64,000 bases of DNA from JBEVJK01 sp963791325 (GTDB taxonomy: Bacteria > Pseudomonadota > Alphaproteobacteria > Rhizobiales > Rhizobiaceae): positions 186,001-250,000 of the forward strand of contig CAWBRU010000008.1 of the NCBI GenBank assembly GCA_963791325.1, in the 5' to 3' direction. Within the stretch, counting starts at the first letter, position 1, and every line of letters starts with the position of its first letter. Positions 8,623-17,131 of this stretch are shown in pieces. Made by a program: the position numbers and the translations under genes. The notes beneath the pieces were generated by a model. It was not told the DNA's origin. It ran no database searches and saw only the letters and a program-made list of their open reading frames with translations.

Positions 8623-8709
8623 TCAGGGCAGAACCCCCATGATGAGGGCGCCGATGAAGGCGAAGGCCGCGCAGATCATGAGAGCGTTGATTGGCCGTGT
8701 CAGTCCCAT
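8623..8709 (-). CDS. 28-residue single-helix membrane protein
   Basis: A short ORF with start ATG 8709 and stop TGA 8623-8625. The product is MGLTRPINA followed by a ~19-residue hydrophobic helix (LMICAAFAFIGALIMGVLP): a short basic, likely cytoplasmic, N-terminus and one membrane span. AGGAGG lies 7 bases before the ATG, a near-ideal ribosome-binding site. A possible promoter (TTGCCT, 16 bp, TAGATT) and a terminator bracket it. I do not know its function; small proteins of this kind often modulate membrane complexes. Confidence 0.65.
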   Translation of the reverse strand: MGLTRPINALMICAAFAFIGALIMGVLP

Positions 8710-8744
8710 GGCATAGCCTCCTCTTCAATGCTCAGCGAGGCCAG

Positions 8745-8772
8745 AATCTAGAGGCAATTCTGCAACAGGCAA
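8745..8772 (-). promoter_or_regulatory. Possible sigma-70-type promoter for the small membrane ORF
   Basis: On the minus strand: TTGCCT (8772-8767), 16 bp, TAGATT (8750-8745), about 35 bp before the start codon. It is a reasonable but not exact match to the consensus hexamers, in a locally AT-richer stretch. Together with the strong ribosome-binding site it supports a separately transcribed gene. The remaining 8773-8999 region shows no gene and presumably carries the promoter of the decarboxylase operon. Confidence 0.35.
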
Positions 8773-8999
8773 GGAAAAAACGTGCTGCATTGCGACAGCA
8801 ATGTGACCAAAACATCCTGATTGTGGCAGCTACGCCGTTGTTTTCCCAGCCGAACGCGGCGGTCAAAAAAACTTTCGCCATGGCCTCGGCGAGCCGGCCG
8901 CTGGCTGACGACCGGGGTCCCGGCCGGGCCACGCTCCGACCGGCCCCGCTTGGAGGGGGCGACGTGCGCTGATAGGTTGCGCGGCCCGAGGAGGGTCCG

Positions 9000-10220
9000 A
9001 TGCAACAATTCGAGACGGCGCGAGAGGCCGCGCTGGCGCTGCGCCCCGACGACCCCGTCTACTGCTTCCGGCCCGAGCAGCTGAAGGCGGACTGCCGCCA
9101 ATTCATGTCGATGTTTCCCGGCAAGACGGCCTACGCGGTCAAGACCAATGGCGAGCGCATGGTGCTGAAGGCGCTGGCGGAGGCCGGGGTTGCTGCCTTC
9201 GACGTCGCCTCGCCGGCCGAGTTCGAGGCGGTGCGTGCCGTCGCCCCCGCCGCCGAGATGCTCTACATGCACCCGGTCAAGGCGCAGTCCGACATCCGCC
9301 TGGCGCTCGAAGCCTACGGCATCCGCGTCATCGCGCTCGACCACGAAGACGAATTCACCAAGCTCACCCGGGTGGTGCGGGCGCTCGACATCGATCCCGG
9401 CGCGGTCACGGTGTTCGTGCGGCTGCAGACCAAGGGCTCGGCCGCCTACGAGCTGTCGAAGAAATTCGGCGCCGGGCCGGCCTATGCGGTTGAACTGGCA
9501 AACCGGCTGCACCGCACCGGCTATCGCGTCGGGCTCGCCTTTCATGTCGGCAGCCAGATCGAGGACCCCGACACATATGAGCGGGCGCTCGCCTCGGCCG
9601 ACTGGGTGCGCAATCGGATGGCGCCGCCGCTCGCCGCGCTCGATGTCGGCGGCGGCTTTCCGGCCGAATACGGCCACGATCCCAACCGCAAGAAGCCGGT
9701 GATGCCGTCGCTCGGCCAGATCATGGCGCGGCTGCGCGGCGACCTTGCCGAATACCAGTTCGACGACACGCCCCTGGTCGCCGAACCCGGGCGGGTCATC
9801 GTCGCCAAGGCGTTTTCGCTGATCGTGCGCGTTTTGCTGCGCAAGGGCCGGCGGCTCTACATCAATGACGGTATCTGGGCCTCCTTGTCGGACAGCTGGA
9901 CCGGCAAGATCACACTGCCCGCCCGCTTCATCCCCGACCCGGCGATCCGCAGCCGCAACGGCGACCAGGCGCGGATCGTGCCGTTCAAGGTCTGCGGTGC
10001 CACCTGCAATTCGGTCGACATCCTGTCGCGGCCGTTCTGGCTGCCGGAGACGATCGACACCGGAGACTGGGTCGAGATCGGCCATATCGGCGCCTATTCG
10101 ATGGCCCTGCGCACCCGCTTCAACGGCTTCTACCCCGACACCTTCGTCGAGGTGACGACGCCCTTCGAGGAAGGCAAGGCGCCGGAAGGCTTTGCCAGCC
10201 TGGAGACGATGGCCGACTGA
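9000..10220 (+). CDS. PLP-dependent decarboxylase, ornithine/lysine/diaminopimelate type (fold III)
   Basis: A 406-residue group IV (alanine-racemase-fold) decarboxylase. The PLP lysine is in TAYAVKTNG (~residue 47), followed by FDVASPAEFEAV, the conserved FHVGSQ, the DVGGGFP strand, the phosphate-binding EPGR, and CGATCNSVD, which holds the active-site Cys that reaches across the dimer. This pattern fits ornithine/lysine decarboxylases of the eukaryotic-like type and makes diaminopimelate decarboxylase less likely. Start ATG 9000 follows GAGGAGGG. Its TGA overlaps the ATG of the hydrolase (TGATG), so it heads an operon. Substrate not certain. Confidence 0.82.
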   Translation: MQQFETAREAALALRPDDPVYCFRPEQLKADCRQFMSMFPGKTAYAVKTNGERMVLKALAEAGVAAFDVASPAEFEAVRAVAPAAEMLYMHPVKAQSDIRLALEAYGIRVIALDHEDEFTKLTRVVRALDIDPGAVTVFVRLQTKGSAAYELSKKFGAGPAYAVELANRLHRTGYRVGLAFHVGSQIEDPDTYERALASADWVRNRMAPPLAALDVGGGFPAEYGHDPNRKKPVMPSLGQIMARLRGDLAEYQFDDTPLVAEPGRVIVAKAFSLIVRVLLRKGRRLYINDGIWASLSDSWTGKITLPARFIPDPAIRSRNGDQARIVPFKVCGATCNSVDILSRPFWLPETIDTGDWVEIGHIGAYSMALRTRFNGFYPDTFVEVTTPFEEGKAPEGFASLETMAD

Positions 10221-11182
10221 TGGGCACCGGCTGGACCGCGCCGCGCCGGCTCATCTCGCCGACCGGGGCAACGCTCAAGGTCTATACCCAACCCGCTGCC
10301 GGCATGCCCCGCGGGGTGGTGCAGATCAATCACGGGCTCGCCGAGCATTCCGGCCGCTATCATCGCTTCGCCGCCGCGCTCGCCGCGTCCGGCTTCACCG
10401 TCTACGCCCATGACCACCGCGGCCACGGCGGCACCACCGCCCGCGATGCGCAGCCCGGCCGCTTCGCAGGGTCCGGCGGCCCGCAGAAACTGGTCGCCGA
10501 CATCGATGCGGTGCGCGACATGATCGCCGTCGAAATGCCTGGCATACCTGTCATCCTGTTAGGCCATTCGATGGGCGGCATTCTGACAGTTAGCTACCTT
10601 GCAAGGTGGTCCTCACGCCTGGCGGGTGCGGCGGTGTGGAACGCCAATCTCGCCGGCGCCGTCAGCGCACGGGCCGCGCTGACGCTGCTTTTCTGGGAAA
10701 AGCTGCGGCTCGGCTCGGACGTGCCGTCGCGGCTCATGCCGCGGCTCACTTTCCGCCATTGGGCCGGACGCATTCCGGCGGCGCGCACGCCGTTCGACTG
10801 GCTGTCGCGCGATCCCGCCGCGGTCGACGCCTACATCGCCGACCCGCTCTGCGGCTTCGATCCCAGCGTCTCGCTGTGGCGCGACCTCTTCGCCATCATT
10901 ATTGGCCTCACCCGCGATGCCGCCTTCGCCGGGGTCGCGAGGAGCTTCCCGTTCCATCTGGTCGGCGGCACCGGCGACCCCTCGACCGACGGCGGCCGCG
11001 CCGTGCTGGCGTTTGCCGCGCGCCTCCGGCGCCTCGACTTTTTTGATGTGGAGATAGAGATTTACCCGGAAAACCGGCATGAATCCCTGAATGAGCTCAA
11101 CCAGGACTTCATCTGCCGGAAATTCCTCGCCTGGGCGCACCGCGTCGCCGAGCGCCCCGACCTGGCGGGCGATGCCGCGTGA
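10220..11182 (+). CDS. Alpha/beta hydrolase (monoacylglycerol lipase / lysophospholipase-like, S33)
   Basis: A 320-residue serine hydrolase. HDHRGHGGT and the nucleophile elbow LLGHSMGG (Ser near residue 115), plus GLAEHSGRYHRFAAALA near the N-terminus, are typical of PldB/monoacylglycerol lipases. The catalytic His is likely that in NRHESLNELN. Likely cytoplasmic (no signal peptide). It is translationally coupled to the preceding decarboxylase. The local GC dips near 10545-10615 and 11035-11075, but the frame is intact. Physiological substrate unknown. Confidence 0.82.
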   Translation: MGTGWTAPRRLISPTGATLKVYTQPAAGMPRGVVQINHGLAEHSGRYHRFAAALAASGFTVYAHDHRGHGGTTARDAQPGRFAGSGGPQKLVADIDAVRDMIAVEMPGIPVILLGHSMGGILTVSYLARWSSRLAGAAVWNANLAGAVSARAALTLLFWEKLRLGSDVPSRLMPRLTFRHWAGRIPAARTPFDWLSRDPAAVDAYIADPLCGFDPSVSLWRDLFAIIIGLTRDAAFAGVARSFPFHLVGGTGDPSTDGGRAVLAFAARLRRLDFFDVEIEIYPENRHESLNELNQDFICRKFLAWAHRVAERPDLAGDAA

Positions 11183-11239
11183 CAGCGGGCAAGCGAATTG
11201 CTAGGCCTGCCGGACACATAGGGACCGGCCGGAACAAGC

Positions 11240-12415
11240 ATGGCAGAAGCCCCGTTGCACGGCATCCGCGTGATCGAGCTGGCGCGCATTCTGGCCGGCC
11301 CCTGGGCCGGGCAGGTGCTGGCCGACCTCGGCGCCGACGTGATCAAGATCGAAAACCCGAACGGTGGCGACGACACCCGCAGCTGGGGCCCGCCGTTCGT
11401 CGCCGGCGCCGACGGGGCGGACCTCTCGGCCGCCTACTACCACGCCTGCAACCGGGGCAAGCGCTCGGCCGCGATCGACCTCGCCACCCCCGAGGGCGCC
11501 GCAGCCGTGCGTAGCCTGGCGGTGGGGGCCGATGTGCTGATCGAGAACTTCAAGCTCGGTGGGCTGAAGAAATACGGGCTCGACTATGACAGCCTCGCCC
11601 GCCTCAACCCGCGCCTTGTCTACTGTTCGATTACCGGCTTCGGCCAGACCGGCCCATACGCCGCCCGGCCGGGCTACGACTTCATCATCCAGGGCATGTC
11701 CGGAATGATGTCGATCACCGGCGAGGCAGGAGGCGAACCGCAGAAGGCGGGGGTGGCGATCGCCGACCTGTTCACCGGACTCTATGCCGCCATCGCCATC
11801 CTGGCGGCGCTGCGCCACGCCGAGGCGACCGGCGAGGGCCAGCTGATCGACATGGCGCTCTTCGATGCCCAGGTCGCCGTGCTCGCCAACCAGAATCTCA
11901 ACTTCCTGGTCACCGGCAGCGCGCCCGGGCGGCTGGGCAATGCGCATATGAACATCGCCCCCTACGAGGTTGTGCCGGTCGCGGACGGCCATGTCATCCT
12001 GGCGGTCGGCAATGACGGCCAGTTCGACCGCTTCTGCCGTGCGGTCGGCCTCGACGACCTGCTCGGCGATCCGGATTTCGCCACCAACGCCGCGCGGGTC
12101 GCCAACCGCGCGCGGCTGCGCGCAGCACTTCTGCCGCGGCTGGCGACCTATCAGCGCGATCGGCTGCTAGCCGCGCTCGGGGCCGCCGGCGTGCCGGCGA
12201 GCCCGATCAACAGCATCGCCGACATGTTCGCCGATCCGCAAACCGTCGCCCGCGGCCTCCGGCTCGACCTCGACGACGGGCGCGGCACCCGCCTCCCCGG
12301 GGTGCGCACCCCGATTGTCCTGTCCAAGACCCCGGCGGCCTACCTGCGGCCGGCGCCGCGGCTCGGCGAGCACACCGCCGAGATCCTGGCTGAAGCGAAG
12401 GAGGCTGAGCGATGA
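11240..12415 (+). CDS. CaiB/BaiF-type class III CoA-transferase
   Basis: A 391-residue family III CoA-transferase, moving CoA between organic acids through an aspartyl-CoA intermediate. The N-terminal GIRVIELARILAGPWAG with LADLGADVIKIE is the family signature; the catalytic Asp is D176 in VAIADLFTG. Full length. It overlaps the ThDP-enzyme start by 4 bp (ATGA), so the two are coupled. The pairing resembles formyl-CoA transferase with oxalyl-CoA decarboxylase, but the partner does not look like an oxalyl-CoA enzyme, so the acid used is unknown. Confidence 0.88.
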   Translation: MAEAPLHGIRVIELARILAGPWAGQVLADLGADVIKIENPNGGDDTRSWGPPFVAGADGADLSAAYYHACNRGKRSAAIDLATPEGAAAVRSLAVGADVLIENFKLGGLKKYGLDYDSLARLNPRLVYCSITGFGQTGPYAARPGYDFIIQGMSGMMSITGEAGGEPQKAGVAIADLFTGLYAAIAILAALRHAEATGEGQLIDMALFDAQVAVLANQNLNFLVTGSAPGRLGNAHMNIAPYEVVPVADGHVILAVGNDGQFDRFCRAVGLDDLLGDPDFATNAARVANRARLRAALLPRLATYQRDRLLAALGAAGVPASPINSIADMFADPQTVARGLRLDLDDGRGTRLPGVRTPIVLSKTPAAYLRPAPRLGEHTAEILAEAKEAER

Positions 12416-14061
12416 GGACCGGCGGCCAGCTGATCGTCGAGGCGCTCGAGGCCAACGGCGTCGAGCGGATCTTTTGCGTGCCGGGCGAATCCTATCTCGC
12501 CGTACTCGATGCGCTGCACGATTCGCCGATCCGCACGATCGTCTGCCGCCAGGAAGGCGGTGCAGCGATGATGGCCGACTGCCACGGACGGCTGACCGGC
12601 CGGCCGGGCGTCTGCTTCGTCACCCGCGGCCCAGGCGCCACCAATGCATCGGCCGGCATTCATATCGCCATGCAGGACTCGACCCCGCTGGTGCTGTTCA
12701 TCGGCCAGATCGCGCGCGGCGCGCGCGAGCGCGAGGCGTTCCAGGAGGTCGACTACCGGCGCTTTTTCGGGGCCATCGCCAAATGGGCCGTGGAGATCGA
12801 CGACCCGGCCCGTATCCCCGAGCTCGTCACCCGCGCCTTCGCGGTGGCGACGTCCGGGCGGCCGGGGCCGGTCGTCGTTGCGCTGCCCGAGGACGTGCTG
12901 ACCGAAGAAGCCGAGGCGCCGCCCGCCCGCCCCGCCACGCCCGTCGAGACCGCGCCGGGCGAGGCCGAGATCGAGCGCCTGGCCGAGCTGCTCGGCGCCG
13001 CCCGGCGGCCGATCGCCATCCTCGGCGGCAGCCGCTGGAGCGCGGCGGCCAAGAATGCCATGGAGAAAACGGCCGAGACCTGGGCCTTGCCGGTCGGCTG
13101 CTCGTTCCGGCGGCAGATGCTGTTCGACCACTTCCATCCCTGCTATGCCGGCGATGTCGGCATCGGTCCGAACCCGGCATTGGCGCGCCATGTGCGCGAA
13201 GCCGACCTGGTGCTGCTCATCGGCGGCCGCTTTGGCGAGATGCCGTCCTCGGACTACACCCTGCTCAAGAGCCCCTACCCGGACCAGCCGCTCGTCCATG
13301 TCCACCCCGACCCGAGCGAGCTCGGCCGCGTCTACCGTCCCGAACTGGCGATCAATGCCACGCCCGAGGCTTTCGTCCGCGCCTTCGCAAAGCTGAGGCC
13401 CGACGGCGTTCCGGGCTGGGCCGAAACGACGGAGCGCTTGCATGGCGCCTACCTTGCCTGGTCGACGCCGCCCGAAAGCGGGCCGGGGCCGGTGGCGATG
13501 GGGCCGATCATCCGCCAGCTGGAAACGGTGCTGCCCGAAGACGCGATTCTGACCAACGGCGCCGGCAACTACGCCACCTGGGTGCATCGCTTCCACCGCT
13601 CCCGCCTGTACGGCACGCAAGCTGCTCCCACCTCGGGCTCGATGGGCTACGGCACGCCGGCAGCGGTCGCGGCCAAGGCGCTCTACCCCGACCGCATGGT
13701 GGTGGCCTTCGCCGGCGACGGCTGCTTCCTGATGAACGGTCAGGAGTTCGCCACCGCCGTCCAATACCGGCTGCCGATCATCGTCATCGTCGTCAACAAT
13801 TCGAGCTACGGCACGATCCGCATGCACCAGGAGCGGGAATATCCGGGCCGGGTGGTGGCCACCGACCTTACCAATCCCGATTTCGCCGCGCTGGCCCGCG
13901 CCTATGGCGGCCACGGCGAGACCGTGGCGGCGACGGAGGAATTTTCAGCGGCATTCGAGCGGGCCGTGGGCAGCGGCAAGCCGGCGCTGATCGAGATCAA
14001 GCTCGATCTCGAGGCGATCACGCCGGCCCGCAGCTTGAGCGAGATCCGGGACCGGCGGTGA
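12412..14061 (+). CDS. Thiamine diphosphate-dependent enzyme, acetolactate-synthase-like
   Basis: A 549-residue ThDP enzyme with the usual three domains. The cofactor-activating Glu is E48 in VCRQEGGAAMMADC; the ThDP/Mg site is GDGCFLMNGQEF through VVNNSSYGTIR (~436-470). The order Pyr, central and PP domain and the length match acetolactate synthase/benzoylformate decarboxylase relatives. No regulatory small subunit is adjacent, so it is unlikely to be the biosynthetic IlvB. Coupled to the CoA-transferase and 34 bp upstream of paaX; this suggests aromatic or organic-acid catabolism, by inference only. Confidence 0.85.
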   Translation: MRTGGQLIVEALEANGVERIFCVPGESYLAVLDALHDSPIRTIVCRQEGGAAMMADCHGRLTGRPGVCFVTRGPGATNASAGIHIAMQDSTPLVLFIGQIARGAREREAFQEVDYRRFFGAIAKWAVEIDDPARIPELVTRAFAVATSGRPGPVVVALPEDVLTEEAEAPPARPATPVETAPGEAEIERLAELLGAARRPIAILGGSRWSAAAKNAMEKTAETWALPVGCSFRRQMLFDHFHPCYAGDVGIGPNPALARHVREADLVLLIGGRFGEMPSSDYTLLKSPYPDQPLVHVHPDPSELGRVYRPELAINATPEAFVRAFAKLRPDGVPGWAETTERLHGAYLAWSTPPESGPGPVAMGPIIRQLETVLPEDAILTNGAGNYATWVHRFHRSRLYGTQAAPTSGSMGYGTPAAVAAKALYPDRMVVAFAGDGCFLMNGQEFATAVQYRLPIIVIVVNNSSYGTIRMHQEREYPGRVVATDLTNPDFAALARAYGGHGETVAATEEFSAAFERAVGSGKPALIEIKLDLEAITPARSLSEIRDRR

Positions 14062-14095
14062 CCGGCGGGCCGGCGCCGACCCTGCGGCTGCGACG

Positions 14096-14992
14096 ATGAC
14101 CCCTCTGCAACGCGCGCTGGGCGACCTGGTGGCGCGGCTCAATGCGCGCCGGGCTTTGCGGGTCTGGTCGCTGGTGATCACCATCTTCGGCGACGCCGTC
14201 ATGCCCCGCGGCGGGCGCGTGCCGCTTGCCGCGCTGCAGGACATTCTGGCCCGGCTTTCGATCGAGCCGGGGGCGCTGCGCACCGCGCTCTCGCGGCTGG
14301 CGGCCGATCATTGGGTGATCCGGGAAAAGGCCGGGCGCAACAGCCTCTACGGGCTCGACGCGCGCGGCCGCCACGCCTTCGACCTCGCGACCCGAAAAAT
14401 CTATGCGGGCGGGCCGCCGGCCTGGCAGGGCAAGGTCAGCGCCGCCTTCGCCCTGCCCGGAACCGACCTCAAGGCGGCGGCCGAGCGGCTCGCCGCGCTC
14501 GGCTTCGCTGCCGCCGGCACGGCGGCGTGGCTGCGGCCGCACACCGACCAAAGCGAGGCCGCCGCGACCGCCGATCTCGCCGGGCTGCTGTTCGTCGAGG
14601 GCATGTCACTCCCGCGGACAGAAGCGCTCGGCCGGTTCTGGGACCTGGCCGGCACCGCGGCCGCCTACACCGCCTTCGAGGCCCACTTTGCGCCGCTTGC
14701 GGCGGCTGTTTCAGCCGGCAGCGAGCCTGCCGGCCCGCTCGATGCGATGGCGGCGCGAACCCTGCTGGTGCACGACTGGCGCCGCATCGTGCTGCACGAC
14801 CCCGGGCTGCCGGCCGAGTTGCTGCCCGCTGATTGGCCGGGCGAGCGCGCCCGCCGCCGCGCAGGGCTGATCTACCACCGGCTGGCCGGCCCGAGCGAAG
14901 CTTGGCTCGATCGCGCCGGCCTGCCGCCGCTCGACGATCCCGCCGGCTTCGGCCGCCGGTTCGGCGGCGCACCGGGAGCCATCGTAAGATAG
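14096..14992 (+). CDS. paaX: PaaX family transcriptional regulator
   Basis: A 298-residue repressor. The winged-helix N-terminal half has VWSLVITIFGDAVMPRGG and ALRTALSRLAADHWVIREK; the C-terminal half has TLLVHDWRRIVLHDPGLP and ELLPADWPG, all characteristic of PaaX, which represses phenylacetate genes until phenylacetyl-CoA binds. It lies between the catabolic operon and paaA on the same strand, with a 99-bp gap before paaA that carries two direct repeats (15005-15046). Confidence 0.9.
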   Translation: MTPLQRALGDLVARLNARRALRVWSLVITIFGDAVMPRGGRVPLAALQDILARLSIEPGALRTALSRLAADHWVIREKAGRNSLYGLDARGRHAFDLATRKIYAGGPPAWQGKVSAAFALPGTDLKAAAERLAALGFAAAGTAAWLRPHTDQSEAAATADLAGLLFVEGMSLPRTEALGRFWDLAGTAAAYTAFEAHFAPLAAAVSAGSEPAGPLDAMAARTLLVHDWRRIVLHDPGLPAELLPADWPGERARRRAGLIYHRLAGPSEAWLDRAGLPPLDDPAGFGRRFGGAPGAIVR

Positions 14993-15004
14993 GCCAGACG
15001 CCGC

Positions 15005-15046
15005 TTTCTGTTACAATATATTGAAGCTCGCCCGATTTTCTGTTAC
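15005..15046 (+). promoter_or_regulatory. Two direct repeats upstream of paaA, candidate PaaX-controlled region
   Basis: TTTCTGTTAC occurs at 15005-15014 and again at 15037-15046, 32 bp apart (about three helical turns, same face). Between them is AT-rich sequence (AATATATTGAAG) that could hold promoter elements. They sit 46-87 bp before paaA. The assignment to PaaX rests on position only. Confidence 0.4.
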
Positions 15047-15091
15047 GCTTTTCAGATCCGGTGCTGCGGGAGTGCCGGCGGGGAGGCTGAA

Positions 15092-16081
15092 ATGTACAGC
15101 CAAGGGCTCATCGGCGCCGACACCGCGACGGTCGAGGATCAGGCCTTCCTCGACGCCTTCCAGGTGCGCATCGATGCCGAGGAGAAGATCGAGCCCAACG
15201 ACTGGATGCCCGAGGGCTATCGCCGCACCCTGGTCCGCCAGATCGGCCAGCACGCCCATTCCGAGATCGTCGGCATGCTGCCGGAGGGCAACTGGATCAC
15301 CCGGGCGCCGACGCTGCGCCGCAAGGCGGCGCTGCTGGCCAAGGTGCAGGACGAAGGCGGTCACGGCCTTTACCTCTATGCCGCGGCCGAGACGCTTGGC
15401 GCCTCGCGCGAGGCGATGACCGAGGAGCTGCTCGCCGGCAAGGCCAAGTATTCCTCGATTTTCAACTATCCGACCCAGACCTGGGCCGACATCGGCGCCA
15501 TCGGCTGGTTGGTCGACGGCGCCGCAATCATGAACCAGATCCCGCTCTGCCGCTGCTCCTACGGCCCCTACGCGCGGGCGATGATCCGCATCTGCAAGGA
15601 GGAGAGCTTTCACCAGCGGCAGGGCTACGAGATCATGCTGACGCTGGCCGGCGGCAATGCCGACCAGAAAGCCATGGCCCAGGATGCGCTCGACCGCTGG
15701 TGGTGGCCGTCGCTGATGATGTTTGGGCCGCACGATGCCGACAGCCAGCACGGCGATCAATCGATGGCGTGGAAGATCAAGCGCTTCACCAATGACGAGC
15801 TGCGCCAAAAATTCGTCGATGCCACCGTGCCCCAGGCCGAGGCGATCGGGCTCACGGTTCCAGACCCCGACCTTGCCTGGAACGACGCCAAGAACGGCTA
15901 TGATTTCGGCGCCATCGACTGGGACGAGTTCCGGCGCGTGGTGAAGGGCGGCGGACCGATAAATCGCGAGCGGCTCGCCGCGCGCCAGAAGGCCTGGGAC
16001 GACGGTTCCTGGGTACGCGAGGCCGCTCTGGCGCACGCCGCCAAGAGCCGATCCGCTGCTCAGTCCCTGGCCGCGGAGTAG
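15092..16081 (+). CDS. paaA: Phenylacetyl-CoA 1,2-epoxidase, catalytic subunit PaaA
   Basis: A 329-residue di-iron subunit of the PaaABCE epoxidase, which converts phenylacetyl-CoA to its ring-1,2-epoxide using O2 and electrons from PaaE. Di-iron ligand regions are visible: KVQDEGGHGLYLY (ExxH) and CKEESFHQRQGYE (ExxxH-type pair). The N-terminus and the WWPSLMMFGPHDADS block match PaaA along its length. ATG 15092 follows GGGAGG. First structural gene of the paa operon. Confidence 0.97.
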   Translation: MYSQGLIGADTATVEDQAFLDAFQVRIDAEEKIEPNDWMPEGYRRTLVRQIGQHAHSEIVGMLPEGNWITRAPTLRRKAALLAKVQDEGGHGLYLYAAAETLGASREAMTEELLAGKAKYSSIFNYPTQTWADIGAIGWLVDGAAIMNQIPLCRCSYGPYARAMIRICKEESFHQRQGYEIMLTLAGGNADQKAMAQDALDRWWWPSLMMFGPHDADSQHGDQSMAWKIKRFTNDELRQKFVDATVPQAEAIGLTVPDPDLAWNDAKNGYDFGAIDWDEFRRVVKGGGPINRERLAARQKAWDDGSWVREAALAHAAKSRSAAQSLAAE

Positions 16082-16085
16082 CGCC

Positions 16086-16373
16086 ATGGCCGCCACCGAA
16101 GCCCCGCTCTGGGAGGTCTTCATCCGCCCGCGCAACGGCCTGGCGCACAAGCATTGCGGCTCGCTGCACGCGGCCGATGCCGAGATGGCGCTGCAGGCGG
16201 CGCGCGACGTCTACACCCGGCGTGGCGAGGGCGTCTCGATCTGGGTGGTGCCGTCGGCGGCGATCACCGCCGCCGACCCGGCCCGGAAGGGCGAGAATTT
16301 CGAACCTGCCGCCTCGAAAATCTATCGGCATCCGAGCTTCTACGCGGTGCCAGACGACGTCGGGCATATGTGA
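16086..16373 (+). CDS. paaB: Phenylacetyl-CoA epoxidase subunit PaaB
   Basis: A 95-residue subunit that bridges the PaaAC heterodimers. WEVFIRPRNGLAHKHCGSL and ALQAARDVYTRRGEGVSIWV are the conserved blocks; FYAVPDDVGHM is the usual C-terminus. It starts 4 bp after paaA, and its stop shares bases with the paaC start (TGATG). Confidence 0.97.
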   Translation: MAATEAPLWEVFIRPRNGLAHKHCGSLHAADAEMALQAARDVYTRRGEGVSIWVVPSAAITAADPARKGENFEPAASKIYRHPSFYAVPDDVGHM

Positions 16374-17131
16374 TGACCGGCCCATCGGCGCACCTTACCT
16401 TCGTGCTCAGGCTGGCCGACGACCAGCTGATCCTCGGCCACCGGCTGTCGGAATGGTGCGGGCACGCGCCGACGCTCGAAGAAGACCTCGCCATGCCCAA
16501 CATCGCGCTCGACCTGATCGGCCAGGCGCGCGCGCTTTACGAGCATGCGGGCGAGCTCGAAGGCCGCGGCCGCAGCGAGGATGATTTCGCCTATCTCCGG
16601 CGCGAGCGCGACTACCTCAACGCCTTGCTCGCCGAGCAGCCGAACGGCGATTTCGCCCGCACCATGCTGCGCCAGCTCTATTTTTCCGCCTGGATGGCGC
16701 CGCTCTGGCAGGCGCTGGCCGGATCCTCCGACACCACGCTCGCCGCCATCGCCGGCAAGGCGGTCAAGGAGGCTGCCTACCATCTGCGCCACAGCGGCGA
16801 ATGGGTGGTCAGGCTGGGCGACGGCACGGCCGAGAGCCGCCGGCGGACTTTGGCGGCGGCCGAGCACCTGGCGCCGTTCCTCGACGAGCTGTTCGCCGAC
16901 GATCCGGTCACGGCAGCGGTCGCCCGAGCCGGCATCGGCCCGCAGCCGTCCTCGCTCCGTCCCGCTTTCGCTGCGACGGTGAGCGAGGTCTTCGCGCGGG
17001 CCGGGCTGGAGCCGCCCACCGCTCCCTTCGTCCAGCGCGGCGGCCGGGAGGGCCGCCATGGCGAGGCGATGGGCCACCTGCTCGCCGAGCTGCAATTCAT
17101 GCAGCGCGCCTATCCGGGAGCCCGCTGGTGA
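16373..17131 (+). CDS. paaC: Phenylacetyl-CoA epoxidase structural subunit PaaC
   Basis: A 252-residue, catalytically inactive paralogue of PaaA that forms the structural half of the AC dimer. LRLADDQLILGHRLSEWCGH and EEDLAMPNIALDLIGQAR are diagnostic, and EAAYHLRHSGEWVVRLGDGT is the second conserved block. Start ATG 16373 overlaps the paaB stop; the 3' end overlaps paaD by 4 bp. An alternative longer frame from 16154 lies inside paaB and is ignored. Confidence 0.96.
   Translation: MTGPSAHLTFVLRLADDQLILGHRLSEWCGHAPTLEEDLAMPNIALDLIGQARALYEHAGELEGRGRSEDDFAYLRRERDYLNALLAEQPNGDFARTMLRQLYFSAWMAPLWQALAGSSDTTLAAIAGKAVKEAAYHLRHSGEWVVRLGDGTAESRRRTLAAAEHLAPFLDELFADDPVTAAVARAGIGPQPSSLRPAFAATVSEVFARAGLEPPTAPFVQRGGREGRHGEAMGHLLAELQFMQRAYPGARW

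Noticed and set aside
12412..14061. Oxalyl-CoA decarboxylase (with the CoA-transferase as formyl-CoA transferase)
   Set aside because: The ThDP enzyme looks like the acetolactate-synthase-like group, without features I associate with oxalyl-CoA decarboxylase, so a specific oxalate function is not claimed.
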